Of a stretch of 45,944 nt of DNA, positions 17,046 through 25,881 are shown piece by piece. Under the pieces are notes generated by a model, which did not search any database, was not told the DNA's origin, and saw only the letters and a program-made list of their open reading frames with translations. The DNA comes from an uncultured Paracoccaceae bacterium (lineage in GTDB: Bacteria; Pseudomonadota; Alphaproteobacteria; Rhodobacterales; Rhodobacteraceae). The number at the start of each line of letters is the position of its first letter. The stretch's first letter is position 1. The DNA lies in assembly GCA_947499715.1 (NCBI GenBank), contig CANMPL010000014.1, forward strand, positions 1-45,944, written 5' to 3'. A program made the translations under genes and the position numbers.

Positions 17046-17088
17046 GCGCCGTCTTGGAAATGGTCCGGGGGACCATTTCAGGCGCTTA
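17043..17088 (+). other. Nested palindrome over the rpmD stop codon
   Basis: TAAGCGCC (17043-17050), which contains the rpmD stop TAA, pairs with GGCGCTTA (17081-17088). Inside it AAATGGTCC (17058-17066) pairs with GGACCATTT (17070-17078) across a GGG loop. There is no T-run, so it is more likely an mRNA 3'-end protector than a terminator. Confidence 0.5.
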
Positions 17089-17123
17089 CGGGCGGAGCCC
17101 AGGGGTTCGCTCGCACCAAATAC

Positions 17124-17154
17124 AAAAACCCCGGGCCAATGGTCCGGGGTTTTT
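17124..17154 (+). terminator. Terminator after rpmD
   Basis: AAAAACCCCGG (17124-17134) pairs with CCGGGGTTTTT (17144-17154). It ends the rpmC-rpmD segment 23 bp before the ilvA start codon, so ilvA needs read-through or a start site inside this region. Confidence 0.88.
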
Positions 17155-17177
17155 CGTTTCACCAAAGGGGTTCGCCC

Positions 17178-18392
17178 ATGTCGCTGACACTTGCCGATAT
17201 CCAATCCGCCCACGACGCGATCCGTGATGCGACGATCCTGACACCCACCGTGCGCGCCAACCGCCTGTCGCTGCACCTTGGCATCGACCTTTACCTCAAG
17301 CTGGAAAACCTCCAGCACACGAACGCCTTCAAGGCCCGTGGCGCGCTGGCCAAACTATTGACGCTGACGGATGCCCAAAAATCCGCAGGCGTCATCGCCT
17401 GTTCTGCGGGCAATCATGCCCAGGGCCTCGCCTATCACGCCCAACGCCTCGGCATCGCCGCCACCATCGTCATGCCCAAGGGCACTCCGTTCAATAAAGT
17501 CCAGCGGACCGAAGAGCTTGGCGCACGCGTCATCCTGCACGGCACCGGATTTGACGACAGCGTGGCCTTTACCAACGACCTCGCGGCCTCCGACGGGCTG
17601 ACCTTTGTGCATCCCTTCGATGATCCCATCGTGGCGGCAGGGCAGGGGACAGTCGCGCTCGAGATGCTGGACCAACAGCCTGACCTCGACGTGATCGTCG
17701 TGCCCATCGGCGGCGGCGGCCTGATCGCGGGCATGGCCGTGGCCGCAAAGGGTATCAAGCCGGACGTGCAGGTGATCGGCGCGCAAGCCCACCTCTTTGA
17801 CGCGGTCAAAGCCGAGTTCGACGGCTCCGACACCCACTTCGACGGCGCGACCCTCGCCGAAGGCATCGCCGTCCGCGCCCCCTCTGCCGCCAACGTCGCG
17901 GTAATCCGCGATACCGTCGACCACGTCTATTCCGTGAGTGAGGCCGCTATCGAAGACGCGGTCTTTGACCTCTTGTCCAACGAAAAGCTGGTCGTCGAAG
18001 GTGCTCCGGGTGCAGGCCTCGCCGTCATCAAGGAACATCTGGACGAACTACGCGGCAAAAAGGTCGGCCTCGTGATCTGCGGCGGCAATATCGACAGTCG
18101 GTTGCTCTCAACTCTGATCCTGCGCGGTCTCGTCCGCGACGGCCGCATCAGCCGCCTGACGTTCGAGATTGACGACACCCCCGGCCAACTCTCGACCATC
18201 AGCCGCATCATCGGCGAGGCCGGTGCCAACGTGATCGAAGTCATCCACCAGCGCATGATGCAATCGGTCAGCCTCAAACAAGCCGAACTCGACGTCGTCA
18301 TCGAAGCCCGCGACGCCCACCACGTCCGAAAGATCGTCACCGCCCTGCGCGATGCAGGGTTCAGGTTGCGATGTGATGTTGATGGCGTCTGA
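17178..18392 (+). CDS. Threonine ammonia-lyase (ilvA/tdcB type, with ACT domain)
   Basis: This 404-aa PLP enzyme converts threonine to 2-oxobutanoate and ammonia. Fold-type II landmarks are the Schiff-base Lys52 in HTNAFKARGA, the substrate loop SAGNHAQG (76-83) and the phosphate-binding GGGGL (178-182). Residues about 330-404 form an ACT-like domain (LTFEIDDTPGQLSTISRIIGEAGANVIEV). The length and single ACT domain fit the short TdcB-with-ACT class better than the 514-aa biosynthetic IlvA. The ATG at 17178 follows AAAGGGG by 8 nt. It lies between rpmD and rplO, where no amino-acid enzyme is found in the canonical spc operon. Confidence 0.92.
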   Translation: MSLTLADIQSAHDAIRDATILTPTVRANRLSLHLGIDLYLKLENLQHTNAFKARGALAKLLTLTDAQKSAGVIACSAGNHAQGLAYHAQRLGIAATIVMPKGTPFNKVQRTEELGARVILHGTGFDDSVAFTNDLAASDGLTFVHPFDDPIVAAGQGTVALEMLDQQPDLDVIVVPIGGGGLIAGMAVAAKGIKPDVQVIGAQAHLFDAVKAEFDGSDTHFDGATLAEGIAVRAPSAANVAVIRDTVDHVYSVSEAAIEDAVFDLLSNEKLVVEGAPGAGLAVIKEHLDELRGKKVGLVICGGNIDSRLLSTLILRGLVRDGRISRLTFEIDDTPGQLSTISRIIGEAGANVIEVIHQRMMQSVSLKQAELDVVIEARDAHHVRKIVTALRDAGFRLRCDVDGV

Positions 18393-18573
18393 GACAGCGA
18401 TACTGCGCGACATTCATCTTCAAATTGGTGCCGCAAATAGGTCGTGACCGCACGGTCGATTAACCATCTTACGGGCGCCCATCATGCGCATTGGTTGTGC
18501 ATCACCTGTGTCTGGGTTGTGCCATCGGTTTTTGCCTTATTCTTAACGGCGTTAAACAAATCGGGCATCCCTC
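18393..18573. other. Gap between ilvA-type gene and rplO promoter
   Basis: About 180 bp with no supported gene and no clear terminator. The only distinct signal is the rplO promoter at its downstream edge. Confidence 0.4.
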
Positions 18574-18602
18574 TTGATCCACCACCGCCGCCCCGCTATA
18601 CG
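18574..18602 (+). promoter_or_regulatory. Sigma-70-type promoter of the rplO segment
   Basis: TTGATC (18574-18579), 17 bp rich in C, and TATACG (18597-18602). The -10 is identical to those of rpsJ and rpmC, again with G at the last position. GTCGG/CCGAC can form a small hairpin just downstream (about 18610-18629). Confidence 0.75.
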
Positions 18603-18697
18603 CCGCTAGTCGGGGTTACGATTCCGACTCAACGCAACGCCGTGTGCCCCGTTTTCCGATCGCTTCGGTGGGGTCTTCCGGCAAGAGGAGAAGCGAT

Positions 18698-19171
18698 ATG
18701 AAACTGAATGAACTGCGCGACAACGAAGGCGCAACACACCGCAAGAAACGCATTGGCCGTGGTCCGGGTTCGGGCAAAGGTAAGATGGGTGGCCGTGGTA
18801 TCAAAGGTCAAAAGTCCCGTTCGGGCGTGGCGATCAAGGGCTACGAAGGCGGTCAGATGCCATTGTACCAGCGCCTGCCAAAGCGCGGCTTTAACAACAT
18901 CAATTCAAAGACTTACTCTGTCGTGAACCTGGGCCTGATCCAGAAATTCATCGACGAAGGCAAGATCGACGTCAAGGCAGAGATCACCGAAGATGCACTG
19001 ATTGCATCCGGTCTGGTCCGCCGCAAAAAGGACGGCATCCGCGTTCTGGCCAAGGGCGAATTTTCCGCCAAAGCTAAGATCTCGGTCACTGGCGCTTCCA
19101 AGGGCGCGGTCGCCGCGGTCGAGAAAGCTGGCGGTTCACTGACTGTCACATCTGCACCAGCAGCAGAGTAA
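18698..19171 (+). CDS. rplO: 50S ribosomal protein L15
   Basis: This 157-aa L15 starts [43 protein letters not shown] and contains [25 protein letters not shown] lies 8 nt before the ATG at 18698. It opens the rplO-secY-adk segment. Confidence 0.98.
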   Translation: MKLNELRDNEGATHRKKRIGRGPGSGKGKMGGRGIKGQKSRSGVAIKGYEGGQMPLYQRLPKRGFNNINSKTYSVVNLGLIQKFIDEGKIDVKAEITEDALIASGLVRRKKDGIRVLAKGEFSAKAKISVTGASKGAVAAVEKAGGSLTVTSAPAAE

Positions 19172-19222
19172 CGTCTTGTGAGCGGCCCATGCGTCGCTTA
19201 CATAAGCATCTGATTTCCCAAT

Positions 19223-19255
19223 CGCCGCGCCCGGGAAACCGTGGCGCGGCGTTTT
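19223..19255 (+). terminator. Terminator or attenuator between rplO and secY
   Basis: CGCCGCGCC (19223-19231) pairs perfectly with GGCGCGGCG (19243-19251), followed by TTTT. It lies 18 bp before secY with no visible promoter in between, so partial read-through is expected: it would set a high L15-to-SecY ratio. Confidence 0.75.
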
Positions 19256-19272
19256 CCTGACAAGGGGCAAAA

Positions 19273-20637
19273 ATGGCATCCGCAGCAGAACAAATGGCCG
19301 CCAACATGAGCTGGGGCGCTTTCGGTAAAGCCACCGAATTGCGTCAACGCATCCTGTTCACACTGGGCCTCCTGATCGTCTATCGCTTGGGCACCTATAT
19401 TCCGGTTCCGGGCATCGACGGTGTCGAATTGCGGGCCTTTATGGAAGACGCAGCGGCTGGGATCGGTGGCATCCTGTCGATGTTCACCGGTGGCGCGCTG
19501 AGCCGGATGGGCATCTTTGCCCTTGGCATCATGCCCTATATCTCGGCCTCGATCATCGTGCAGCTTCTCGGCTCCATGTGGGAACCGCTCAAGAACCTCA
19601 AGAAAGAGGGTGAGCAGGGCCGCCGCAAGCTGAACCAATATACCCGCTACGGCACCGTGGTACTGGCAACCGCGCAGGCTTACGGCCTTGCCAAGTCGCT
19701 GGAAGCGGGCGGTCTGGCCTCTGATCCGGGTCTCTTCTTCACCGCATCCTGCGTGATTACCATCGTCGGCGGCACCATGTTCCTGATGTGGCTGGGCGAA
19801 CAAATCACTGCACGCGGCATCGGCAACGGTATTTCATTGATCATCTTTGTTGGCATCATTGCTGAAATTCCTGCCGCCCTGGCGCAGTTCTTGTCACAGG
19901 GTCAGTCTGGTGCGATCAGCCCGGCGGTTGTAGTCGGCGTGATCCTGATGGTCATTGTGACGCTGACCTTTGTGGTCTTCATGGAACGCTCTCTGCGCAA
20001 GATCCATATCCAATATCCGCGCCAGCAGCGCGGCATGAAGGTCTATGACGGATCATCCAGCCACTTGCCGATCAAGGTAAACCCGGCAGGCGTGATCCCC
20101 GCGATCTTTGCATCTGCCTTGCTGCTGTTGCCGACGACGATTAGCACGTTTAGCGGTGGGTCCAACAGCCCGATCATGTCGACGATCCTTGCGTATTTCG
20201 GCCCCGGCCAACCTGCTTACCTGATCTTCTTCTCGGCGATGATCATCTTCTTCACCTACTTCTATACCAAAGAAGTGGCGTTCAAAGTTGACGACGTGGC
20301 CGACAACCTCAAGAACCAGAACGGCTTTGTTCCCGGTATCCGTCCGGGCAAGAAGACAGCGGAATACCTTGACTACGTCGTCACCCGCATCCTTGTTCTG
20401 GGCTCTGGCTATCTGGCGCTTGTTGCGCTTCTGCCGGAAATCCTGCGGGCACAATTATCTATTCCTTTCTATTTTGGCGGTACCTCGGTTCTGATTATTG
20501 TGAGCGTAGGGATGGACACGATCCAACAAATCCAGTCACATCTGCTCGCCCATCAATACGAAGGGTTGATTGAGAAGTCTCAGTTGCGCGGCAAGCGCGG
20601 CTCGGGCGCCAAAAAGAAGGGGCCAGCGCGTCGATGA
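19273..20637 (+). CDS. secY: Protein translocase subunit SecY
   Basis: This 454-aa protein forms the SecYEG channel in the inner membrane. It has ten predicted membrane segments, the first around [21 protein letters not shown] with the plug following ([24 protein letters not shown]). Cytoplasmic loops with [33 protein letters not shown] and [11 protein letters not shown] are diagnostic. The stop codon overlaps adk by 4 nt. Confidence 0.98.
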   Translation: MASAAEQMAANMSWGAFGKATELRQRILFTLGLLIVYRLGTYIPVPGIDGVELRAFMEDAAAGIGGILSMFTGGALSRMGIFALGIMPYISASIIVQLLGSMWEPLKNLKKEGEQGRRKLNQYTRYGTVVLATAQAYGLAKSLEAGGLASDPGLFFTASCVITIVGGTMFLMWLGEQITARGIGNGISLIIFVGIIAEIPAALAQFLSQGQSGAISPAVVVGVILMVIVTLTFVVFMERSLRKIHIQYPRQQRGMKVYDGSSSHLPIKVNPAGVIPAIFASALLLLPTTISTFSGGSNSPIMSTILAYFGPGQPAYLIFFSAMIIFFTYFYTKEVAFKVDDVADNLKNQNGFVPGIRPGKKTAEYLDYVVTRILVLGSGYLALVALLPEILRAQLSIPFYFGGTSVLIIVSVGMDTIQQIQSHLLAHQYEGLIEKSQLRGKRGSGAKKKGPARR

Positions 20638-21293
20638 ACATTATTCTTTTGGGGCCTCCGGGCGCAGGTAAAGGCACGCAGGCGCGTCGTCTGGTTGATG
20701 AACGCGGCATGATGCAGCTTAGCACGGGCGATATGCTGCGCGCGGCGCGGACCTCTGGCACGGAAATGGGCAAAAAGGTCGCCGCCGTGATGGATGCGGG
20801 CCAACTTGTCACCGATGAGATTGTGATCGGCCTGATCCGCGAACAACTGGAAACAGACGCGGTTGAAGGTGGCCACGAAGGCGGGTTCATCTTTGATGGG
20901 TTCCCCCGGACCTTGGCGCAGGCAGATGCCTTGGGTGCCCTGTTAAAGGAACTCGACCAGCCGCTGGACCGTGTGGTCGAAATGCAGGTCGATGACGAGG
21001 CGCTTGTTGATCGCATCACAGCACGTTCAACCTGTGCCAATTGTGGTGAGGTTTACAACGACCACACCAAAGCACCGCCCGCTGATGGCGTTTGCACCAA
21101 TTGCGGTGAAAAGGCCGAATTCACCCGCCGCGCCGACGATAACGAAGACTCGCTGCGCACCCGGCTGTTGGCCTATTACAAACAGACCTCGCCGTTGATT
21201 GGCTATTATTATGCCAAGGGTGATCTGGTGTCTGTTGATGGTCTGGCCAGCATGGATGATGTGGCTGGGTCGATCAAAGACGCGCTATCCTAG
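20634..21293 (+). CDS. adk: Adenylate kinase (zinc-lid form)
   Basis: This 219-aa enzyme interconverts AMP + ATP and 2 ADP. It has the P-loop GPPGAGKGT (7-15), the AMP-binding STGDMLR and [10 protein letters not shown], and a lid with four cysteines (134, 137, 154, 157) that should bind zinc, as in many Gram-positive and alphaproteobacterial forms. It starts within the secY stop (ATGA). The secY-adk order is widely conserved. Confidence 0.97.
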   Translation: MNIILLGPPGAGKGTQARRLVDERGMMQLSTGDMLRAARTSGTEMGKKVAAVMDAGQLVTDEIVIGLIREQLETDAVEGGHEGGFIFDGFPRTLAQADALGALLKELDQPLDRVVEMQVDDEALVDRITARSTCANCGEVYNDHTKAPPADGVCTNCGEKAEFTRRADDNEDSLRTRLLAYYKQTSPLIGYYYAKGDLVSVDGLASMDDVAGSIKDALS

Positions 21294-21669
21294 TCAGGAC
21301 GACAACGTCTCTGATCCCTGATGAACTTTAGGTTCACCATGACGCAGACGTGCGCGCCGATGCTGCGTTGCAGGTGATAAGGCGGGCTAGGCAAAATGCC
21401 TTCATTATTCGTGTCGGCTTTGGCTTGGCTGGCATGCTTATCTTTCTCAATTTCGACCTTGGTTTTTTGGATCAATATAGCCGCCGGTTTGTGCTTTTTG
21501 GGCTCGCTCTTTCCGACCGTCCCACGAACGAACGAGAACGCGAGCTGGATCAGAATCAAATCGCGGCTGGGCGTTAATTTAGTGCTCATGATCTGGCAAT
21601 TGGCCCTGACCCATGTGGTCACGGAAGCGTCTACCCGGCGTCATGGCTGCCGGGGGAAAAGGCAAGGGG
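21294..21669. other. Gap between adk and the rpsM promoter
   Basis: About 375 bp without a gene I can support. Short frames overlap on both strands. The best is a plus-strand frame from ATG 21396 with two hydrophobic stretches (LFVSALAWLACLSFSIS, WINIAAGLCFLGSL) and a weak AAGG upstream; an opposite-strand frame from 21589 is highly charged. Either may be a shadow of the other. No terminator for adk was identified. Confidence 0.35.
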
Positions 21670-21698
21670 TTGACCCTGTCGTCACCCCGCCATAAATA
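21670..21698 (+). promoter_or_regulatory. Promoter of the alpha (rpsM) segment
   Basis: TTGACC (21670-21675), 17 bp and TAAATA (21693-21698). The spacing equals the other four ribosomal promoters, and again the last -10 base is not T. A hairpin ATGGGG/CCCCAT (21722-21738) lies in the predicted leader. Confidence 0.65.
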
Positions 21699-21843
21699 GC
21701 GCCATCCCGCAAGGGAATCGCATGGGGTCGCGCCCCATTTGAACACCTGAATATGACGCAGCCCGGCGCCTTTCATAGCCCGGGCTTCCGTTGTGAAAAA
21801 AGGGTCTGGAATGACGGACCCGCAACGAAAAGGAATTGCACAC

Positions 21844-22212
21844 GTGGCACGTATTGCCGGCGTAAACATCCCGACTGCAAAGCGGGTTCCAATCGCCCTT
21901 ACCTATATCACTGGCATCGGTAACACGACTGCTGAAAAGATCTGCAACGACACTGGCATCGACTTCACGCGCCGCGTGAATGATCTGTCTGACGCCGAAG
22001 TCCTCAAGATCCGCGAATACATCGACGAGCATCTGTCCGTCGAAGGTGACCTGCGCCGCGAGACGCAGATGAACATCAAGCGTCTGATGGACCTTGGTTG
22101 CTACCGTGGCCTGCGCCACCGTCGTAACCTGCCTGTCCGCGGTCAGCGCACACACACCAACGCACGCACACGCAAGGGCCCCGCAAAGGCCATTGCTGGC
22201 AAGAAGAAATAA
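21844..22212 (+). CDS. rpsM: 30S ribosomal protein S13
   Basis: This 122-aa S13 starts with GTG at 21844 ([22 protein letters not shown], the standard N-terminus), with AAGGA about 10 nt upstream; the longer frame from 21793 adds a non-homologous extension. [28 protein letters not shown] is the C-terminal signature. It contacts P-site tRNA in the 30S head. Confidence 0.96.
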   Translation: MARIAGVNIPTAKRVPIALTYITGIGNTTAEKICNDTGIDFTRRVNDLSDAEVLKIREYIDEHLSVEGDLRRETQMNIKRLMDLGCYRGLRHRRNLPVRGQRTHTNARTRKGPAKAIAGKKK

Positions 22213-22224
22213 GGAGGCTCCGTC

Positions 22225-22617
22225 ATGGCTCGTGATACTCGCCGGACCGGTAAGCGTAAGGTCTCCAAGAACATCGCCGCTGGGGTTGCACACGTAAACT
22301 CTAGCTTCAACAACACCAAGATCCTGATCTCTGATGTGCAGGGCAACGCCATTTCCTGGTCGTCTGCTGGCACCATGGGCTTTAAGGGTTCGCGGAAATC
22401 CACACCCTATGCGGCCCAAATGGCTGCAGAGGATGCGGGCAAGAAAGCACAAGAGCACGGCGTCAAGACGCTGGAAGTCGAAGTGCAGGGCCCCGGTTCC
22501 GGTCGTGAAAGTGCGCTGCGCGCACTTGCGGCGGTTGGTTTCAACATTACATCGATCCGTGATGTGACACCGATGGCGCACAACGGCTGCCGCCCACCAA
22601 AGCGCCGCCGCGTCTAA
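22225..22617 (+). CDS. rpsK: 30S ribosomal protein S11
   Basis: This 130-aa S11 has [30 protein letters not shown] and ends [27 protein letters not shown] precedes the ATG. In many bacteria rpsD lies between rpsK and rpoA; it is missing here. Confidence 0.98.
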   Translation: MARDTRRTGKRKVSKNIAAGVAHVNSSFNNTKILISDVQGNAISWSSAGTMGFKGSRKSTPYAAQMAAEDAGKKAQEHGVKTLEVEVQGPGSGRESALRALAAVGFNITSIRDVTPMAHNGCRPPKRRRV

Positions 22618-22631
22618 GCACACCCAACGCC

Positions 22632-22660
22632 TTGGGGTCGTGGTTTTTCCACGGCCCCAA
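22632..22660 (+). terminator. Hairpin between rpsK and rpoA
   Basis: TTGGGGTCGTGG (22632-22643) pairs with CCACGGCCCCAA (22649-22660) with one G-U pair and a TTTTT loop. It has no T-tail directly after it, so it may be an attenuator, a processing site or a 3'-end stabiliser separating rpsM-rpsK from rpoA. Confidence 0.55.
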
Positions 22661-22725
22661 TCCGTCATTTTAACCTCGGGCGTTTGCCTTTTTGGACATG
22701 AAGGCAGACAAGTATGGAGGGACAT

Positions 22726-23742
22726 ATGATCCACAAGAACTGGGCAGAACTGATCAAGCCAAACCAGCTTGAAGTCAAACCGGGCAACGATCCTGCACGT
22801 CAGGCCACTGTCATCGCCGAACCGCTGGAACGCGGCTTTGGTCTGACAATGGGCAACGCGCTGCGCCGCATCCTGATGTCGTCGCTGCAAGGTGCCGCCA
22901 TCACGGCCGTGCAGATCGACAACGTGCTGCACGAGTTTTCATCCGTGGCCGGTGTGCGTGAAGACGTCACCGACATCGTGCTGAACCTCAAAGGTGTCGC
23001 GATCCGTATGGAAGTCGAAGGCCCCAAGCGTCTGAGCGTTCAGGCCAAAGGCCCTGGCGTTGTAACCGCTGGTGACATTTCTGAAACCGCTGGCATCGAG
23101 ATCCTGAACAAGGAACACGTCATCTGTCACCTCGACGATGGCGCTGACCTTTATATGGAACTGACCGTCAACACCGGTAAGGGCTATGTCTCGGCCGACA
23201 AGAACAAGCCAGAAGACGCGCCTATCGGCATGATGTCGATTGATGCGATCTACTCGCCGATCAAAAAGGTGTCTTATGACGTGCAGCCGACCCGCGAAGG
23301 TCAGGTGCTCGACTATGACAAGCTGACCATGAAGGTCGAAACTGATGGCTCCATCACGCCGGACGACGCTGTGGCCTATGCCGCACGCATCCTGCAGGAT
23401 CAGCTGTCGATCTTCGTCAACTTTGATGAGCCTGAGTCCGCTTCTGCTGGTCAGGACGACGACGGTCTGGAATTCAACCCGCTTCTGCTGAAGAAGGTTG
23501 ATGAGCTAGAGTTGTCTGTGCGTTCCGCGAACTGCCTGAAGAACGACAACATCGTCTATATCGGTGATCTGATCCAGAAAACCGAAGCCGAAATGCTGCG
23601 CACGCCGAACTTTGGCCGCAAATCCTTGAACGAAATCAAGGAAGTGCTGTCTGGCATGGGGCTGCACCTTGGCATGGACGTCGAAGATTGGCCGCCAGAC
23701 AACATCGAAGATCTGGCCAAGAAATTCGAAGACCAGTTCTAA
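22726..23742 (+). CDS. rpoA: RNA polymerase alpha subunit
   Basis: This 338-aa alpha subunit has an N-terminal dimerisation domain ([30 protein letters not shown]) and a C-terminal domain ([36 protein letters not shown]) that binds UP elements and activators. The ATG at 22726 follows GGAGG by 6 nt. Confidence 0.98.
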   Translation: MIHKNWAELIKPNQLEVKPGNDPARQATVIAEPLERGFGLTMGNALRRILMSSLQGAAITAVQIDNVLHEFSSVAGVREDVTDIVLNLKGVAIRMEVEGPKRLSVQAKGPGVVTAGDISETAGIEILNKEHVICHLDDGADLYMELTVNTGKGYVSADKNKPEDAPIGMMSIDAIYSPIKKVSYDVQPTREGQVLDYDKLTMKVETDGSITPDDAVAYAARILQDQLSIFVNFDEPESASAGQDDDGLEFNPLLLKKVDELELSVRSANCLKNDNIVYIGDLIQKTEAEMLRTPNFGRKSLNEIKEVLSGMGLHLGMDVEDWPPDNIEDLAKKFEDQF

Positions 23743-23750
23743 AGAAATCT

Positions 23751-23770
23751 GGGCGGGGATGTCCCCGCCC
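23751..23770 (+). other. Hairpin between rpoA and rplQ
   Basis: GGGCGGGG (23751-23758) pairs with CCCCGCCC (23763-23770) across ATGT. No T-run follows. It may partly separate or stabilise rpoA mRNA from rplQ 88 bp downstream. Confidence 0.5.
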
Positions 23771-23857
23771 GATCACGACCCGGGCATGGTGCCCCAATAA
23801 CGGAGTTGGCGTCTACGCAGCGCACAACCCACCCTAATACGAAATGGAGACTTCATC

Positions 23858-24277
23858 ATGCGTCACGCACGTGGTTACCGCCGCCTCAACCGCACACATG
23901 AGCACCGTAAGGCGCTGTTTGCGAACATGGCAGGCTCGCTCATTGAACATGAGCAAATCAAAACAACTTTGCCAAAGGCAAAAGAACTCAAGCGCGTCAT
24001 CGATAAGCTGGTCACACTTGGCAAGCGCGGCGATCTGCACGCCCGCCGTCAGGCCGCAAGCCGTCTGAAGCAGGACATGCACGTTGCCAAACTGTTTGAG
24101 GTTCTGGGCCCACGCTACAAGGACCGTCAGGGCGGCTATGTCCGCGTCATGAAAGCCGGTTTCCGTTACGGTGACATGGCCCCGATGGCGATCATCGAAT
24201 TCGTTGACCGCGATGTCGACGCCAAAGGTGCGGCAGACAAGGCGCGTCTGGCGGAATTTGACGCAGCGGAAGAATAA
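23858..24277 (+). CDS. rplQ: 50S ribosomal protein L17
   Basis: This 139-aa L17 has [43 protein letters not shown] and ends with [25 protein letters not shown]. It closes the alpha operon and the ribosomal block. Confidence 0.98.
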   Translation: MRHARGYRRLNRTHEHRKALFANMAGSLIEHEQIKTTLPKAKELKRVIDKLVTLGKRGDLHARRQAASRLKQDMHVAKLFEVLGPRYKDRQGGYVRVMKAGFRYGDMAPMAIIEFVDRDVDAKGAADKARLAEFDAAEE

Positions 24278-24301
24278 GGCCAACCGGCCCACTAAGACGC
24301 G

Positions 24302-24329
24302 AAAGGCCCTGTCATCGACAGGGCCTTTT
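24302..24329 (+). terminator. Terminator after rplQ (probably bidirectional)
   Basis: AAAGGCCCTGTC (24302-24313) pairs perfectly with GACAGGGCCTTT (24317-24328). The stop codon of the convergent small gene lies at its downstream edge (24328-24330), so the same palindrome with its A and T ends can serve both strands. Confidence 0.92.
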
Positions 24330-24504
24330 ATGTTTCGGAATTGGGGTTCTGATGTTGCTCGGGTGGGTCCACTTTTTTGTCTGGATCTTCTGATTTTGTT
24401 GACTTTTTTGTGGTTTGACCTTCTGGAAACAGAAATGACCTCAATGCTTTCGCCTGTGACTGGGTCAGCCGCCGTAGTTGCCGTATGATGTCGATTTCCG
24501 CCAT
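24328..24504 (-). CDS. Small hypothetical protein (58 aa)
   Basis: I do not recognise this protein. Its start ATG at 24504 is preceded by AAGGAG 7 nt upstream, which strongly supports translation; the longer frame from 24549 lacks such a site. Residues 1-27 (MAEIDIIRQLRRLTQSQAKAL) look like one amphipathic helix, and the rest is a hydrophilic Lys/Pro/Asp/Glu-rich tail. It is divergent from the luxR gene, and the two starts are 68 bp apart. Confidence 0.65.
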   Translation of the reverse strand: MAEIDIIRQLRRLTQSQAKALRSFLFPEGQTTKKSTKSEDPDKKVDPPEQHQNPNSET

Positions 24505-24572
24505 GTTGCGGCTCCTTGCTGATTGGCGCAATTTACGGTTGACGGCCACACAGGCAACTTGTCTAAAAAGAT

Positions 24573-25184
24573 ATGTCCATTCAGTCTGTTATAGAATTTC
24601 ATACTCGCAAACTTTCCTACTGCGCGCCGGATGGGTTTTTCTTTGCCCTACACATCCGCTTTGCGTTGCCGCTCTTGCATCATCAGACCTATCCCGACGG
24701 CTGGACGACGCTTTATACTGAACAAGCATTCGCACTGCGTGACCCGATCATTGCCTGGGGCTTTGGTCAGGAAGGCACGCAGCGTTGGTCCGAAATCGAT
24801 ATTCCGGATCCGTTTGATATTCTGGGGCAGGCGAAACAGTTTGACATGAACTACGGCTTTGCGGTTTCAACCGGGCCGATCAATTCGCGGTCAATCGCAT
24901 CGGCGTCGCGGCCAGACCGCGAATTCACTGACGACGAAATGATCGAGTTTTCGAAGATCATCCAGCAATTGCACGTCGCGACCGAACCGCCGAAATCCCT
25001 GACCGATGCACAGGTCGCTGCCCTTAGGTTAATTGCCGACGGCGACCGTCACGCGGCGGCTGCCGCAAAGCTTGGCATCTCTGAAAGTGCCCTGAAGGCA
25101 AGGCTTTCTGCGGCCAGAAACAGCCTTTTGGCCCGCACCACGGCAGAGGCAATTCAGCGGGCGCGCGACTACCGCCTGCTATGA
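24573..25184 (+). CDS. luxR: LuxR-family acyl-homoserine-lactone receptor/regulator
   Basis: This 203-aa regulator keeps the six residues of the AHL pocket in TraR spacing: W44, Y48, D57, P58, W72 and G100. The C-terminal LuxR helix-turn-helix (about 140-203: SLTDAQVAALRLIADG, AAAAKLGISESALKARLSAA) is divergent: Gln stands where the almost invariant Glu occurs, and the recognition helix is Ala/Arg-rich. It is shorter than typical 230-250-aa LuxR proteins. The neighbouring synthase makes its probable ligand. A weak TTGACG lies at 24539; a start close to the ATG (leaderless mRNA) is possible. Confidence 0.88.
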   Translation: MSIQSVIEFHTRKLSYCAPDGFFFALHIRFALPLLHHQTYPDGWTTLYTEQAFALRDPIIAWGFGQEGTQRWSEIDIPDPFDILGQAKQFDMNYGFAVSTGPINSRSIASASRPDREFTDDEMIEFSKIIQQLHVATEPPKSLTDAQVAALRLIADGDRHAAAAAKLGISESALKARLSAARNSLLARTTAEAIQRARDYRLL

Positions 25185-25210
25185 TGCCATTCCTTATTGT
25201 CACCGGTTGG

Positions 25211-25231
25211 GTTAACCAGAAGTACGTTAAC
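25211..25231 (+). promoter_or_regulatory. Candidate LuxR operator upstream of luxI
   Basis: Two copies of the palindrome GTTAAC (25211-25216 and 25226-25231) are separated by 9 bp, forming a 21-bp dyad in the 67-bp gap between luxR and luxI. The size fits a lux box, but the sequence does not match the classic box, and no binding data exist. Confidence 0.45.
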
Positions 25232-25251
25232 TACTGAACCGGAGAAGCCCT

Positions 25252-25842
25252 ATGCAGGCCACCACACTCTCTTTTGCCAACATCCACAACCATGGCGAGT
25301 TGTTCGCAAATGTTCTTCGCGCAAGGCGCGAATCTTTCATCGTCAAAAACAAATGGGATCTGCCCCAAACCATGGGGATGGAGTACGATCAATACGACAC
25401 GCCACAATCCCGTTGGCTTGCCGTGCACGACGACACAGGTCGTGTGCTCGCTGGGGTCCGGCTGACGCCAACAACGGCGCAATGCGGGATCTACAGCTAC
25501 ATGATCAAGGACGCACAGAACGGGTTACTCAACTCGATCCCAACGGATCTTCTGTATGAGGACGCGCCAATTGACGAGGCCACATGGGAAGTCACCCGTG
25601 GGTTCGTGGCCAATGATATCCCCACCAGCATCAGACGCAAGGTTCATCTGCGCCTTGTGCATCAAATGCTGCGGACCAGCCGGGAAGAGGGGATTGGTCG
25701 ATTGCTAGCGCTCTTGCCATCCAACTGGAGCCGCTGGAGCGCGCGTTGTCAGCTTGAAATGAAGGCTGCAGGGCGCAACATGAACATGGGTGGGATTGAT
25801 TATCAGGCTGTTTGGATCGACTTCTCGACCCAATTGCACTGA
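25252..25842 (+). CDS. luxI: Acyl-homoserine-lactone synthase
   Basis: This 196-aa LuxI-type enzyme makes the AHL signal from S-adenosylmethionine and an acyl carrier. The conserved catalytic residues are present with family spacing: R25, F29, W35, E44, D46, D49, R70, E113 and R116. It is co-directional with luxR. The acyl chain length cannot be read from the sequence. GGAG lies before the ATG. Confidence 0.93.
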   Translation: MQATTLSFANIHNHGELFANVLRARRESFIVKNKWDLPQTMGMEYDQYDTPQSRWLAVHDDTGRVLAGVRLTPTTAQCGIYSYMIKDAQNGLLNSIPTDLLYEDAPIDEATWEVTRGFVANDIPTSIRRKVHLRLVHQMLRTSREEGIGRLLALLPSNWSRWSARCQLEMKAAGRNMNMGGIDYQAVWIDFSTQLH

Positions 25843-25881
25843 TGCTTTGCCAAGCCCCTGTTGGCAGCTTAGAAACCGGCC

